DNA of 64,000 nt from Eustoma russellianum (GCA_036186865.1 AP025062.1:26165437-26229436), one strand, 5' to 3'; shown: positions 21,120 through 31,622, numbered from the stretch's first letter. Numbers and translations: made by a program. Notes: a model not told the origin generated them from the letters alone.

Positions 21120-21519
21120 TGTTGAAGATAGTTGCAAACAGAGGTGAAGGGCACACTCCCGATCCCAAGTGTGATCCATGTCAGGCAATGTGTGAGTCGT
21201 AGGATTAAAGCACAAGTCAGCGGTTAAGAAACCTAATTGTCAAATGAACGAGTAGTGGATAGTTGGTGAGGGTTCAGGGAGTGCACGTGTGATTTAGGGA
21301 GAGAGTGTGTAACTGTTTGATGAAAGCAAGAAGACACAGCTGGAGAAGAAGGAAGAAGTAGTAGCGTGAAAAGACCATTTTGCGCATTTTAGTTTTATTA
21401 TAGCGGTAGTTAGTTGAAGGGAAATTTTGTAATTTTGCATTATGTTTGAATAATAAAACAGCGCGGGGCAGGCAATTATGCTGCCATTCGAGCTGCGCAC
21501 CTTTGCTGCAACTGCTTTA
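21120..21519 (+). repeat. 3' LTR of copia C, left part
   Basis: Follows the purine tract TTGAATGAGGG. Continues at 26844-26957, ending GAGATTTTCACA, so the uninterrupted LTR would be about 514 bp. Confidence 0.85.
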
Positions 21520-21749
21520 TGTTAAGTAAGATAGAATGAATTTGGGAGAACATTTTCTTCATTATATTCATTCATACATAAAACAACCGTATACACCTTC
21601 TTCTTATACACCTAGGACTACCCTACATAAGGTAAGAAATTATAACCATACTACAATCACTCCTAATAATAATACAAAATCTTCCTGAAATTACTCACTA
21701 CAATTACTCACAATCAATCACTAATTACACAATATTTACTTTCCTAACA
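21520..21749 (-). repeat. 3' LTR of copia D
   Basis: 230 bp. On minus it starts TGTTAGGAAAGTAAATATTG at 21749 after the purine tract and ends CTTACTTAACA at 21520. Nearly identical to 26607-26838. Confidence 0.93.
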
Positions 21750-23732
21750 CTCCCCCTCAAGTTGAGCAGGGGAATCGACGATGCTCAACTTGACCAACAG
21801 TTCATCAAACGCCCTTCCAGCAACTGCTTTGGTTAGAATATCTGCTAACTGATCTTCCGATGGAGCAAACACAAGCTCTACCACCCTACTTTCAAGTTTC
21901 TCCTTGATGAAATGTCGATCTATCTCCACGTGTTTAGTACGATCATGTTGTACAGGATTCTCTGAGATGCTAATTGAGGCCTTGTTATCACATACTAATC
22001 TCGTTGGACAAGTAATCGGGATACTCAAATCAACCATCAACTTTCTTAGCCATAATATTTCCATAATCCCTTTCGCAATCCCACGAAACTCAGCTTCAGC
22101 ACTGGACAAGGCTACTACCTTTTGTTTCTTACTCCTCCATGTAACCAAGTTCCCTCCTATAAGTGCAAAGTATCCTGACGTCGACCGCCGATCCACTATG
22201 TTACCTGCCCAATCTGCATCAGTATATACCTCGATGTCCATATGTCCATGATTTCGAAACCAGATACCCCGTCCAGTTGTACCCTTCAAGTACCGTACAA
22301 CTCTCATAACTGCCTCCATATGATGACTCTGAGGCCGGTGCATAAACTGACTCACGAGTCCGACTGCAAAAGAAATATTTGGACGAGTATGTGCTAAATA
22401 TATAAGCTTTCCAACTAACCTCTGGTATTTCCCTCGGTCCGCGTCTGGCCTCCCTTCTTCAAACTCCAATTTTTGGTTTACCAACATAGGTGCGTTGGCA
22501 GGCTTACAATCCAACATACCAACTTCTGCAAGTAAGTCGCGTATATACTTCTGCTGAGAGATGAAGATTCCTTGGGCAGAACGTGTTACCTCGATTCCTA
22601 AGAAATACCTTAGGTCTCCAAGATCCTTCATTTCAAATTCCGAAAATAACTTTTGTTTCAACTCTGTCATTTCTTCCATGTCATCTCCTGTAATAATCAT
22701 GTTGTCTACATAGATAATAAGGCAAGTTACCCGTGCTCCTCTTCTCTTGATAAACAGCGTATGATCGGCATTACTCTGCTTGTAATTTTGTTTTTTCATG
22801 AATGTGGTGAACCTCCCAAACCATGCTCTAGGAGACTGCTTAAGTCCATACAACGATCGCTGTAACCGACACACTTCATCTGCTGCGAACTCCTTAGTGA
22901 ATCCTGGAGGCGCATTCATGTATACATCTTCCTTTAACTCCCCATGAAGAAAAGCATTCTCAACATCATACTGGTGGAGAGACCAATTTTTTGTAGCTGC
23001 TACTGAAAAAAGTACCCTGATTGTGTCAAGCTTTGCGACTGGTGAAAAAGTCTCCGTGTAATCAATGCCGTAGGTCTGAGTATATCCTCTCGCAACAAGT
23101 CTTGCTTTGTACCTTTCAATACTTCCGTCAGCCTTGTACTTGATAGTATACACCCATCTGCACACAACTGGTTGTTTTCCTCTTGGAAGTGAAACCTTAT
23201 CCCAAGTATTATTTTTATGTAAAGCCCTTATTTCTTCTTTCATTGCCTCACACCACTCAGGTTGACTCATAGCCTCTTCAACTGTCCTGGGAACAACAAC
23301 ATCACATACTGTTGATAGGAAACCCTTTGCACCAGTTATGGGATACAATCCTCCTTTTGACACCTTACTGGGCGAGTATCTCACTGGGGGTTTTCCTCTG
23401 TTCTGCCGCGGTGGTAATACTCTGCCCTGCTTTGCTGAAACGTCCTGATTATCCTGAGTAATTTCACATATATCGGGGCATGGGCTGGAAGGAATATCAT
23501 TAGTGGTGTCATTAGTGGCTGAATCAGGAATGGTCAAAGAAGTAGGCAAATCAAGAGAAGAGGATACCTGATTCTGCAAGATACTCGCCTGAGGAGGATC
23601 ATTGGTCGGTGTAGAAGACAGTACTATACTGTCGTCGACAGGGAAAGTACAGTCGGCGTCACCTACTTGCCGTGTTGGAACCGTACTCAGTGAACTATGA
23701 TTATAGAGCCAGTCGTAGGTGTCACCAGTCAT
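21744..23732 (-). pseudogene. Copia D reverse transcriptase-RNase H (long open block)
   Basis: This is the longest open block of element D (662 codons). A Ser/Thr-rich linker comes first, then RT from about residue 155 (EEAMSQPEWCEAMKEEIRAL) with KQPVVCRWVYTIKYKADGSI, FSPVAKLDTIRVLF, YDVENAFLHGELKEDVYM and KQSPRAWFGRF. The catalytic box is YVDNMIITGDD, Asn in place of the second Asp of Y-V-D-D. Next come DLGDLRYFLGIEVTRS and RNase H with VYTDADWAGNIVDRRSTSGY, ALSSAEAEFRGIAKG, VCDNKASISISENPVQHDRT and KHVEIDRHFIKEKL. An in-frame TAG at 23739-23741 separates it from integrase, so the ATG at 23732 is only the first one after the stop. The D-to-N change would be expected to cripple RT. Confidence 0.88.
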
Positions 23733-23738
23733 CTCCCC

Positions 23739-25032
23739 CTAAGGCCAAGACTGGGTCGAATAAAAATACTCATGCTCAAGAAAAGTACAGTCCATGGTAA
23801 TATGGATACGACGAGTACGAGAATTATAACACCGATAGCCTTTTTGAGATAAAGCATACCCTACGAATACACATTTATCGGTGCACGCATCTAGCTTGGA
23901 GCGTTGTGAAGAGGAATATGGACAAATACCGTGCAACCAAAAATTTTAGGGGGTAGAGTAAGGGCTAAAGGTACCTCGGTATTTGAAGCAAGAACCGACA
24001 ATGGAGTACGATGAGCCAGAATTTTGGTGGGTAGGCGATTTAGTAGATATGCGGAAGTGGCAACAGCCTCAGGCCAGAAGTATTTGGGAACCTGAGATTC
24101 GAGCATGATGGCACGGGTCATTTCAAGAAGGACTCGGTTTTTTTCGTTCAGCCACACCATTTTGTTCCGGTGTGTATGAACAAGATGTCTGATGAATAAT
24201 ACCACGATCACGAAAGAACTCTTTAAACTGACTGTTGACATATTCTCCGCCATTGTCAGAGCGAAGGACTTGGATATTGGTATGAAACTGAGTATGAATC
24301 ATGTTATAGAACTGAACAAACGTAGAATAAACATTAGACTTATTCTTGAGGAAATATATCCATGTCATACGAGAAAAATCATCCACAAATGTAACAAAAT
24401 ACTGATAACCAAGAGGTGTGGGATGTGGAGATGGACCCCACACATCTGAATGTATCAAACTAAACAAGGTTTTGACCTGAGTATTATTAATTTTATAAGT
24501 AGAACGATGATGTTTGGCACGTAAACACGTGTCACAAGATAAAGTAAGTCCAGACTGAGACAATGAAGGAAACAATAATTTCATATAACTTAGCGAGGGA
24601 TGACCGAGACGACGGTGCCATAACCATAGCCGCTGATGAACAGTCCCGGTGGCAAGATTGGACCGGCCCTGTTGTACCACATCTGTGACGTAGTATAGTC
24701 CTGCCTTGTCAATGCCACGCCCAATGATCGCCCTCGAGCGAATATCCTGCAGTAAACAGAAGGCAGGATACATAAGTACAACACAGTGTAATTCACGGGT
24801 AAGTTGGCTAATGGACAGTAACTTTGACAAAAGTCCAGGTACATAAAGACAATTATGTAAGTGCAAATTAGAGTTAACAGAAATGGTACCCCCAGCGGAG
24901 ACCGGAATGAGTGCTCAGTTGGCCGTTTCAATGTGGGTTTTGGTAGGATTAGTCCAATGATTAAAATCACGAGGATCGTTAGTCATAGTGTCGGTTACGC
25001 CACTATCAAGGACCCAGGTAGAGTGTGTCGAA
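23739..25032 (-). pseudogene. Copia D protease and integrase (frameshifted)
   Basis: At about 25030 the minus strand reads TWVLDSGVTDTMTN, the protease site with Val for the usual Ala. After a stop (TGA, about 24918) come NCLYVPGLLSKLLSISQLTR and LWLWHRRLGHPSLSYMKLLF (HHCC region). The integrase core follows with IHSDVWGPSP, VTFVDDFSRMTWIYFLKNKS, LRSDNGGEYVNSQFKEFF and TPEQNGVAERK. A frame change at about 24150 leads to NRVLLEMTRAIML and PTKILAHRTPL, then KLDACTDKCVFVGYALSQKG. The D,D,E residues are all visible. Confidence 0.88.
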
Positions 25033-26382
25033 GTAGTCGAGAACACTCAGGCAAGGGGTGTATGGTGCGGTTTTGGTGTGGACTGGGGGGTTTAAAGCGG
25101 AATTTAGGGAAATTTGGGGGGTCATTTGGCGCTGTATATAAGTTGAGGGATCTGATTTAGGGTGTTCTGAATTTTGAGGGACCGCGGCCGAAATATGTAA
25201 AAGCTCAGGGGTCTCAGGAACAATTTCTGCAAGGGCATTTTTGGAAAAGCACAATAAATTAAAAACCCCAACCCTTGTACCTGAACATTCGGCTGCCTCC
25301 TCTTCTATCATTTCTCCTTCTTCGGTTTTGGAGATTGCAGCTGCCGCCAGGCCCTTCTTTCCGTCTGGCTGCTTCCTCTTTCCTTCATACCATTCTGGAT
25401 ACCCGATGATCTGGAAGCAGTTTTCCTTGGTGTGCCTCTTTTGGCCACAGTGACTGCAAACCAAGGTCTCCTTGTCTTCTCCACGCTTGGAAAGGCTGGA
25501 TTTTGGGTTTCCCCTGCCCCGTCCCTGCGATGCTCCTCGTCCCTGCGACACTCCTGAGTCACGGCCTTTGGTAGCAGACGTATATGTTGCCAGGCCGTGA
25601 CCTATGGCTCCCTGTGATGACCCATCGTCTGAGGGAACCTTCAACGCTGCAGCCCTTTCTTCGGCCCTCTTAATTTCTCTGTATGCAGTCTCTAGACTGG
25701 GTAGTGGGTCTCTTTTGAGTAAATCATTTTTTTCGGTGTTATACTTTTCATCAATGGCAATCAGAAATTGGTATAAACGAAGGGCTTCCATCTTTTTATT
25801 GTGTATGTTAATATCTGTGGTGCATGTCATAGGATTTGGTTCATGGGCATCTATGGATGTCCATAGATCTTGCAATCGGTTCCAGCAAGATTCAATGCTC
25901 CCTCCCCCTTGTCTCACCAGGCTCGTTCTTCGATGAAGGTCATATGCTCTGAGAGAGTCAGCCCCAGATCCATACGTGAGAGCTAGGCCATCCCACAGTG
26001 CTTTTACAGTGGGATACCTAGTCACGTTCACAACAAGCGACAGCTCAATTGTCTGTATGATCCATGTGAATACTGTGTTATCCTCCTGTTCCCACTGAGG
26101 ATATTCTGGTGCCGTTGGTTGTGGTGGAGGAGGAACACCAGTAAGGTGATGCCTCCTCCCTCTGCCAATGATTGCGCACAGTATCAGTGGTGACCAGATG
26201 GCGTAGTTATTTCCATTGAGTTTCACTGAAATGGACAGATTTTCTGAAGGCCACTGAATGGTCTGTGTTTGTACTGGGGTTGCAGCTGGCCGGGTGGGTG
26301 TGTTCTGAAGTATGTTGGCTACTTGAAGTGCAAGATCTGCAAGATTGGGTGTTTTTGGTTCACTTGGTTCTGGTTCTGACAT
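25006..26382 (-). CDS. Copia D gag polyprotein region (open, 458 codons)
   Basis: Forms the retrotransposon particle and binds its RNA. It starts MSEPEPSEPKTPNLADLAL at 26382, 224 bases after the 5' LTR end. The core contains LNGNNYAIWSPLILCAIIGR, ALWDGLALTYGSGADSLRAY (UBN2-type gag) and LPSLETAYREIKRAE. The CCHC knuckle is CSHCGQKRHTKENC. The C-terminal ~100 residues are linker, and the frame stops at 25006 inside the protease start, which lies in another frame. No stop breaks gag itself, so the protein could be made if the element is transcribed. Confidence 0.85.
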   Translation of the reverse strand: MSEPEPSEPKTPNLADLALQVANILQNTPTRPAATPVQTQTIQWPSENLSISVKLNGNNYAIWSPLILCAIIGRGRRHHLTGVPPPPQPTAPEYPQWEQEDNTVFTWIIQTIELSLVVNVTRYPTVKALWDGLALTYGSGADSLRAYDLHRRTSLVRQGGGSIESCWNRLQDLWTSIDAHEPNPMTCTTDINIHNKKMEALRLYQFLIAIDEKYNTEKNDLLKRDPLPSLETAYREIKRAEERAAALKVPSDDGSSQGAIGHGLATYTSATKGRDSGVSQGRGASQGRGRGNPKSSLSKRGEDKETLVCSHCGQKRHTKENCFQIIGYPEWYEGKRKQPDGKKGLAAAAISKTEEGEMIEEEAAECSGTRVGVFNLLCFSKNALAEIVPETPELLHISAAVPQNSEHPKSDPSTYIQRQMTPQISLNSALNPPVHTKTAPYTPCLSVLDYFDTLYLGP

Positions 26383-26590
26383 GGCTTTTTTTGTGATGAA
26401 CAGGTAGGCCTCGGTACACTTGACTGGTTAATTGGGTGAGACAAGGTAAAGAACAGTAATGCTAGATGGCAGAGATAAGGTAAGGTCGGAACAGATATGG
26501 CCGGAATAGGTATAAGGTAATAGGCAATGATGAACACTTTCTGAGCCTATACTCAGAAAATCTTCAATTTTTGAAGAAGAGTAGGATCAC

Positions 26591-26606
26591 TCCTGCTCTG
26601 ATACCA
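26591..26606 (-). other. Primer-binding site of copia D
   Basis: TGGTATCAGAGCAGGA on minus, directly after LTR end TTAACA. Complementary to the 3' end of initiator-Met tRNA, the usual minus-strand primer. Confidence 0.92.
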
Positions 26607-26838
26607 TGTTAAGTAAGATAGAATGAATTTGGGAGAACATTTTTTTCAGTATATTCATTCATACATAAAACAACCGTATACACCTTCTTCTTATACACCT
26701 AGGACTACCCTACATAAGGTAAGAAATTATAACCATACTACAATCACTCCTAATAATAATACAAAATCTTCCTGAAATTACTCACTACAATTACTCACAA
26801 TCAATCACACTAATTACACAATATTTACTTTCCTAACA
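26607..26838 (-). repeat. 5' LTR of copia D
   Basis: 232 bp copy of 21520-21749, differing mainly by CACACTAATT versus CACTAATT and two substitutions seen by eye. It should hold the element promoter. Confidence 0.93.
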
Positions 26839-26843
26839 CTTTA

Positions 26844-26957
26844 TGATTCTTTTTTCTTCCTTCAGAGATTCTCCGAATTTCGTTACCCTCTTTGTACTCC
26901 ATTGATCAATCATAAGATCATCTTGTATTATATCAATTTTAGATTGAGATTTTCACA
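26844..26957 (+). repeat. 3' LTR of copia C, right part
   Basis: Continues the LTR interrupted at 21519 and ends GAGATTTTCACA, followed by the AATGC duplication. Confidence 0.85.
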
Positions 26958-26962
26958 AATGC

Positions 26963-28588
26963 TGTGAATCCAGTTGCTCGTTATAAGAGTCTGGGGCTGG
27001 ATAGTTACTCACATATCGTTTTTTAACGTAACAGGGAGATTGTTGGTATGTCTGTCATTAAATTTGTCTCGGATGCTTTTCGTACTCAGTCATTTCCATT
27101 ACATAAGAATCAGTCATTCATAGCCCTGCTCCCAAATGTCGATAGTCCAGAGATTGTATCACAATTTCGCCCAATATCTCTCTCCAACGTTGTTGTTAAG
27201 GTGATTTCGAAAATTATAGCTAGCCGCCTTAAGCTTGTTATCGACAACTTGGTTAGTAAAGACCAGTGGAGTTTCATTCCGTGTGTGAGAATATTATTGT
27301 TGCCTAAGAAATTTTACACACAATGCGGAAGAAAAGCGGCCGAGAAGGGGTAATGACACTTAAACTGGACTTGAAGAAGGCGTATGATGGGATAAATTAG
27401 TGTTTCCTGAAGCGAGTTCTTTAAGAAGTCAGTTATGTAGCAGATATGGTTGAGCTCATCATGTTCATTGTCACGAGTGCACAGATGAACGTGCTGTGGA
27501 ATAACAATTTGGATGCTTTCCGACCTCAGCGAGGGCTGCGACAAAGTGATCATTTAGCCCCATATTTGCTTTTTTTTGTGTTTGGATCTCCTGAGTCAAA
27601 ATATAGATCAGGTAGTTGCGAATGGTACATGGAAGCCAATTAAGATCTACAGGGGTGACCCGGAAATATCCCATCTGATGTTTGCTAACAACCTACTTTT
27701 TGGTAGAGCTACCAAGACACAAGCATTGGAGATGTCCAGAATCATGTTCGGAGTTTTATAGACTATCCGGCCAAAGGGTGAGCACGTCGAAATCTCATCT
27801 CTATGTGTCCGGCAATGTACCGCGGCATAAAGCACAAACCTTGAGCCAATAGTATGGTATTCTAATAACATATGATCTGGGAAGACACTTGGGCAAGCCT
27901 CTCTTACATGGCCGTGTGACCACGCGGACATATTATCATCTCATCGAAAAGGTCAGCAAGAAACTATCATCTTGGCAGGGACGATTGATGTCAAAGGCTG
28001 CTCGCGGTATCTTGATTCAATCAGTGGCGTCAACCATTCCATTTTACGCCATGCAAACTGTTGCGTTACCGGCTTGCAACCATTAAAGCTATTGAGAAAA
28101 TGAATAGACAGTTTTTTTTGGGGCGAGTACAGAGATAGCAGGAAAGTCTATATGGTTGCATGGCAGGACATATGTAGGCCGAAGGCTTATGGGGGTACGG
28201 GGATTGAGAACTAATGGCAAATGAATAGAGCTCTTCTTGCCAAGTTACTCTGGCGATTACTACTGAATGAAGATGTTCTTTGGGTGAAAGTGTTGCGTGC
28301 CAAATATGGAAGTCACTTGCGGGAAGGTGCATCTCGCAAGCCGGCGACACACACTTGGCATAGTATCCTAACAGCCCTCCCAGTCGTATATACCGGCCTT
28401 ATGGCGGACGAGTCAGGTGTTCCGCAGCTAAAAACGGGGGTGACACAAACTGATTGGCATGCAAAATCGAATGGGCAATTTACTCTGACATCTGCGTGTG
28501 ATATACAAATTCGTCACAGCAACGAGCATGAGTGGAAGCATTGGGAGGAAGTTTGGGTGCTCAAGGGACCACAATGAACAAGCTTTTT
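26963..28588 (+). pseudogene. L1 LINE ORF2, reverse transcriptase
   Basis: Reads VNPVARYKSLGLDSYSHIVF (where APGPDG-type residues are usual), then VSDAFRTQSFPLHKNQSFIA, LLPNVDSPEIVSQFRPISLS and NVVVKVISKIIASRLKLVID, typical plant L1 RT. LKLDLKKAYDGIN at about 27360 is palm motif A. FRPQRGLRQSDHLAPYL follows. The catalytic F-A-D-D box reads FANNLLFG at about 27682, both aspartates replaced. Past it are KLSSWQGRLMSKAARGILIQ, MNRALLAKLLWRLLLNEDVL and HWEEVWVLKGPQ. Several stops confirm a dead copy. Confidence 0.87.
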
Positions 28589-29289
28589 TGTAGCGCCCCG
28601 CTCCCGAGCCCTAACCTCGGTAACAGTGCACCCGCCGTATCTCACTAAGGAGAATACAAAGCGTCACATCAACTTCTTACACGTCAGTGTTGACATAGAA
28701 TTTTTTTTTTCTTTTCGCGTAAACGATTAAACACCATACTAATTCGGATTTAATGAACCTCAAATAAATAAAGACTTCATTATTAGGCTGACCATGCCCT
28801 ACAAGTCAAAGTCAAATGTCTAAATTTAAAAGTCTGAAATGTCTCAAAGTAATACTGAAAAATATAAATCTCAATGTCACCCCCAAGAATATCATAACCA
28901 GCCCGCCTCTGCCCTCGCTGCAATTGTATCTACTGGTCACTCAGCCCACTCCACGACATCGGTCCCATCCTCGAAGAAGATATAGTCATACTCAGTATCA
29001 GTCTCACCTGGAATGGTAGGGGGTGAGTGATGGTAATCACCCAGTAGGTGCCTCTCAAAACAATACAAAGAGTACATACCCAAAAAGATATCAACACATA
29101 ACACATAAAACATGATAGCATGGCTTATACTGAAAGATAAAGCACTCCACATAAAAATGCGCAAGTACGTGATGCATGCTCAAATAACGTGTCACACGCA
29201 ACTAGAAATATGTCAGGCGATATGCTCCTAGACCTATATGCAATGCATGCTCCCGGGTCCTAAATCCAGCGTCGTGGTCTCTAGCCACC

Positions 29290-29405
29290 ACTAGCCGTTT
29301 GGACACCCACGCCCTATAGACGCAGTATGTCTCATGACCCCGGTGCCCTATAGACACGGTAAGTCATCCCGATACCCACGCCCTATAGACGCAGTATACC
29401 TCATG
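29290..29405. repeat. CCCTATAGACGCAGTAT short repeats in E LTR (left)
   Basis: CCCACGCCCTATAGACGCAG occurs twice and GTGCCCTATAGACACGGTAA once, about 40 bp apart. The same trio is at about 35242-35357 in the right LTR. Confidence 0.8.
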
Positions 29406-29841
29406 CAATGCACGTGCCATGAATGCAGGAACACCACACAACCGCCCCCATTACTTTCTCTGTACCACGTCCGTCTCCCATTACTTAGTCTACTTATTTT
29501 ATTATTTTATTTTATTTTACCCCTTCTTTTATTTTTTTTTAAAAATTGGGTTCAGCCGAACTGGCCAAACCCTTTTAACCTTTTTATTATTATTATTATT
29601 TTTTTGTTTAAAATTGGGTTCAGCCGAAAAATGGCCAAACCCTTTGTCCCTCTTTATTTTTTTTAAAAATATTTTTAGGTTCGGCCGAAATAATTTTTTT
29701 CCAGCAGTCTCTATATTTTATTATTTTTTTTATTTTTAACCGAAACATGCCATAACACAAATTCAAGCAATTCACGAACTTCAATACACCATAATATAAA
29801 ATATAAGCAATTTAGCACATCTCAGGTGCCTAATATCGGTC

Positions 29842-30024
29842 GGGTTGGGATCTCCTCACCGCGCGGTGAGTCACCGCGCGGTCTACAGCGCGACACGTGG
29901 CAGCAGGTGGGGGCGGTGAGGCTGGATGAGGGTGTCCCTCATCTAGCCTCACCACCCTCCCCTGTTGCCACGTGTCACGCGGTGACGCGTGCGGTGAGGG
30001 AGTGGGGTGAGGAGATTTGAACCC
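29842..30024. mobile_element. Mutator-type foldback MITE, copy 3 (inside E left LTR)
   Basis: 183 bp. Starts GGGTTGGGATCTCCTCACC, ends GGTGAGGAGATTTGAACCC. Perfect 9 bp duplication ATATCGGTC at 29833-29841 and 30025-30033. The central parts GACACGTGGCAGCAGG and CCTGTTGCCACGTGTC are near reverse complements. It sits at the same place in both E LTRs, so it inserted before the last move of E. Confidence 0.92.
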
Positions 30025-30119
30025 ATATCGGTCAGCCCTACAAATCCCCCTTATTATTATTTTATTAATTTTTTTTTCATTTAACCAATTCGGCTAAACC
30101 TCTTTGTCCCCCTTTTTTT

Positions 30120-30123
<4 letters not shown>

Positions 30124-30152
<29 letters not shown>
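30124..30152. repeat. (TA)n microsatellite in E left LTR
   Basis: About 14 TA units. The same tract in the right LTR (36076-36126) is about 25 units. Confidence 0.95.
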
Positions 30153-30155
<3 letters not shown>

Positions 30156-30452
30156 AGCATGAAGAAAGGAAACACCAATAACCACCCTACCCATTAACAA
30201 AATATAAACAATTTGATATAGCAATAGGGCAGCCGTTAACACATATACATACATATAAACAGGTTCATCAACCTATACAAACAATAAGATCATGATCGAA
30301 TCAAGAATAAAAGAACACAATAAACACATAAAAATACCGTTTTGAGCATGCAATCTTCATACCATTTTGAGGGAATAAATAGTATGCACCTACCTTTTTG
30401 ACGAATTAACTTCCTACGCAGAATCTCTTCTAGTCTCGGATCTTTCATTTTA

Positions 30453-30566
30453 GTCCAACGACTTGTCAAACAACATCCTTGCCGAAGCCATATTATTGGA
30501 CATTGCATAGAAATCAACCATAGTTGTATACGAAATGGCATTCTTCCTGGGCATCTCATAATGATT
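30453..30566 (-). pseudogene. Captured pentatricopeptide-repeat (PPR) fragment, left LTR
   Basis: Reads EMPRKNAISYTTMVDFYA then MSNNMASARMLFDKS, about one PPR unit. The M-P-x-K-N-x-x-S-Y-T-T-M-x-D-x-Y-A and A-R-x-L-F-D signatures are those of plant PPR proteins. It is fused in frame to the end of the aminopeptidase piece and ends at a stop after SLD. PPR proteins bind organellar RNA, but this fragment is too short to do so. Confidence 0.72.
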
Positions 30567-31085
30567 TCCAGTAATGCTCAGATGATGATCAAACCATGTA
30601 TGCCAATGACCACCAACATAAGTATGTATTTTAACCATAAGATAACTTGATTTGCATGATGCAAATTTTGGTTTTTAGCTTGAGAAGAAGGCTGTCTGTG
30701 TGTGCAGCGATCATGTGAAAGTCATTACCTTCAGAATACTTTTCCCAATGGCAAAGGCAACTAAAGAGGACATACTTCCAGTAAACAAGTAGCGGCCACA
30801 AGGCTTCAGCTCCCATTTTTCATCCTCATTCAGCAAATGGAATTCGGCTGCAATCAGCTGCTGCTTAGCTTCAGCAGTAGAGTGAAATTGCGTCCACCAC
30901 TCGTTGAGATAATGAAACAAACCATCAATTATAGACCGACTAGCTTCCGTGCTTGCATTATTCTCAGCAACCGAATCGAAAAATCGGAACATCGACATGG
31001 AGTGACGAAGAAGCGGCGTAAGCGAAGGGTACGGAGATTGGCACTGATTGCGGAAACGAATTGCGCATAGTGAAGTGAGTTCCAT
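30567..31085 (-). pseudogene. Captured aspartyl aminopeptidase (M18) N-terminal fragment, left LTR
   Basis: The minus strand from ATG at 31085 reads through STEASRSIIDGLFHYLNEWW, TQFHSTAEAKQQLIAAEFHL, KWELKPCGRYLFTGSMSSLV and AFAIGK. After a one-base frame change it reads KYSEGNDFHMIAAHTDS and LLLKLKTK, and after another SSYLMVKIHTYVGGHWHTWF and DHHLSITG. Plant aspartyl aminopeptidases have the same order, ending in the A-A-H-T-D-S zinc-ligand motif and Y-G-G-G-L-W-H-T-W-F-D-R-D-L. About 170 codons, roughly the first third of the ~500-residue enzyme, are present. I see no intron-like gap. Two frameshifts and truncation make it non-functional as a peptidase. Confidence 0.82.
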
Positions 31086-31603
31086 AGGATGGTCGGCGTT
31101 TTGACGGTTGCATATGGACGAGGAATTGGAAGCTAGTTATGCCGGCGAGAGAATGTTGGGACCTTGAAGAATGGTGCATGCCGTTTGTTTGCAATATGAG
31201 AATGAAAGAAATTTGAGTTTTGGAAGAATATTGGTTGCAGCAGCAGAATGGCAGCAGAATGCAATTTAGTGAAAATAATCGTGATGCTGCCGTTCTTGGG
31301 AGATGGCGGCCGAAGTTTCTAATGAAGATGATGATTTTAGTTTGTGCTGAATGTGTGTATAGATATAGGTAAACGTAGGTAGTCTCCTAGTCTACTTGAG
31401 TTATCTTAATTCTAAGATAACTAGGAATTGGATTTAACTTAAACTCTATCTCTTTTTTTTTTTCTCCTAATCACATTAGGTTTCCTATAAGGCATTGTTA
31501 GTTTATGTAAAGTATATCTTTTGGGTAGTTAATTCATATCTCCTCTTTCAATCCTAATAGTATTGGGATAAATATTATCTTTTGCAATACACGGTTCATA
31601 ACA

Positions 31604-31622
31604 TTCCTTCCTCCTTACAATA
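31604..31622 (-). other. Polypurine tract of element E
   Basis: On minus, AAGTTTCGAGGACGAAACTT (31622-31641) is followed by the purine-rich AAGGAGGAAGGAA, directly before LTR start TGTTATGAAC. The FEDE-like sequence before the tract is usual for plant Ty3/gypsy elements. Confidence 0.85.

Larger units (their letters stand above)
21520..26838 (-). mobile_element. Copia retrotransposon D, nearly complete
   Basis: LTRs at 21520-21749 and 26607-26838 bound one minus-strand gag-pol. TSD CTTTA at 21515-21519 and 26839-26843. The primer site (TGGTATCAGAGCAGGA, minus, 26591-26606) directly follows the 5' LTR. The purine tract CTTGAGGGGGAG lies directly before the 3' LTR. By eye the two LTRs differ at only a few positions plus a 2 bp indel, so insertion was fairly recent. 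Gag is open, but the rest has a gag/protease frame break, an in-frame stop after AN at about 24918, a break near 24123 and a TAG before the RT block. Confidence 0.93.
19335..26957 (+). mobile_element. Copia retrotransposon C (internally deleted), carrying copia D
   Basis: TSD AATGC at 19330-19334 and 26958-26962. The L1 frame reads EVFNA then VNPVARYK across it. The 5' LTR (from 19335, TGTTGAAGATAGC) is cut at about 19610 and joined straight to RT coding, so gag, protease and integrase are gone. The 3' LTR starts at 21120 after GAATGAGGG and is split by copia D at 21519/26844. Confidence 0.9.
28589..31603 (-). repeat. 3' LTR of element E (left copy)
   Basis: 3,015 bp. On minus it runs TGTTATGAACCG (31603) to GGGGCGCTACA (28589). 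It holds in element order: a TATA-like TACCTATATCTATACAC near 31360, the aspartyl aminopeptidase and PPR fragments (31085-30453), a (TA)n tract, the Mutator-type MITE, poly-T stretches and a CTATAGACGC repeat zone. I infer a promoter upstream of the captured segment but cannot prove it. Confidence 0.92.

Noticed and set aside
18105..27860. Shared 15-mer GAGCCAATAGTATGG at 18113 and about 27843 as a sign of recombination between copia B and the L1
   Set aside because: A match of this length is close to chance expectation in 64 kb, and the flanks do not align.
29334..29739. Pair of overlapping 106-110 residue Phe/Leu-rich proteins, repeated at 35286-35706
   Set aside because: They lie in T-rich LTR sequence of element E, overlap each other in two frames, and show no domain. 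Their repetition is explained by the LTR pair.
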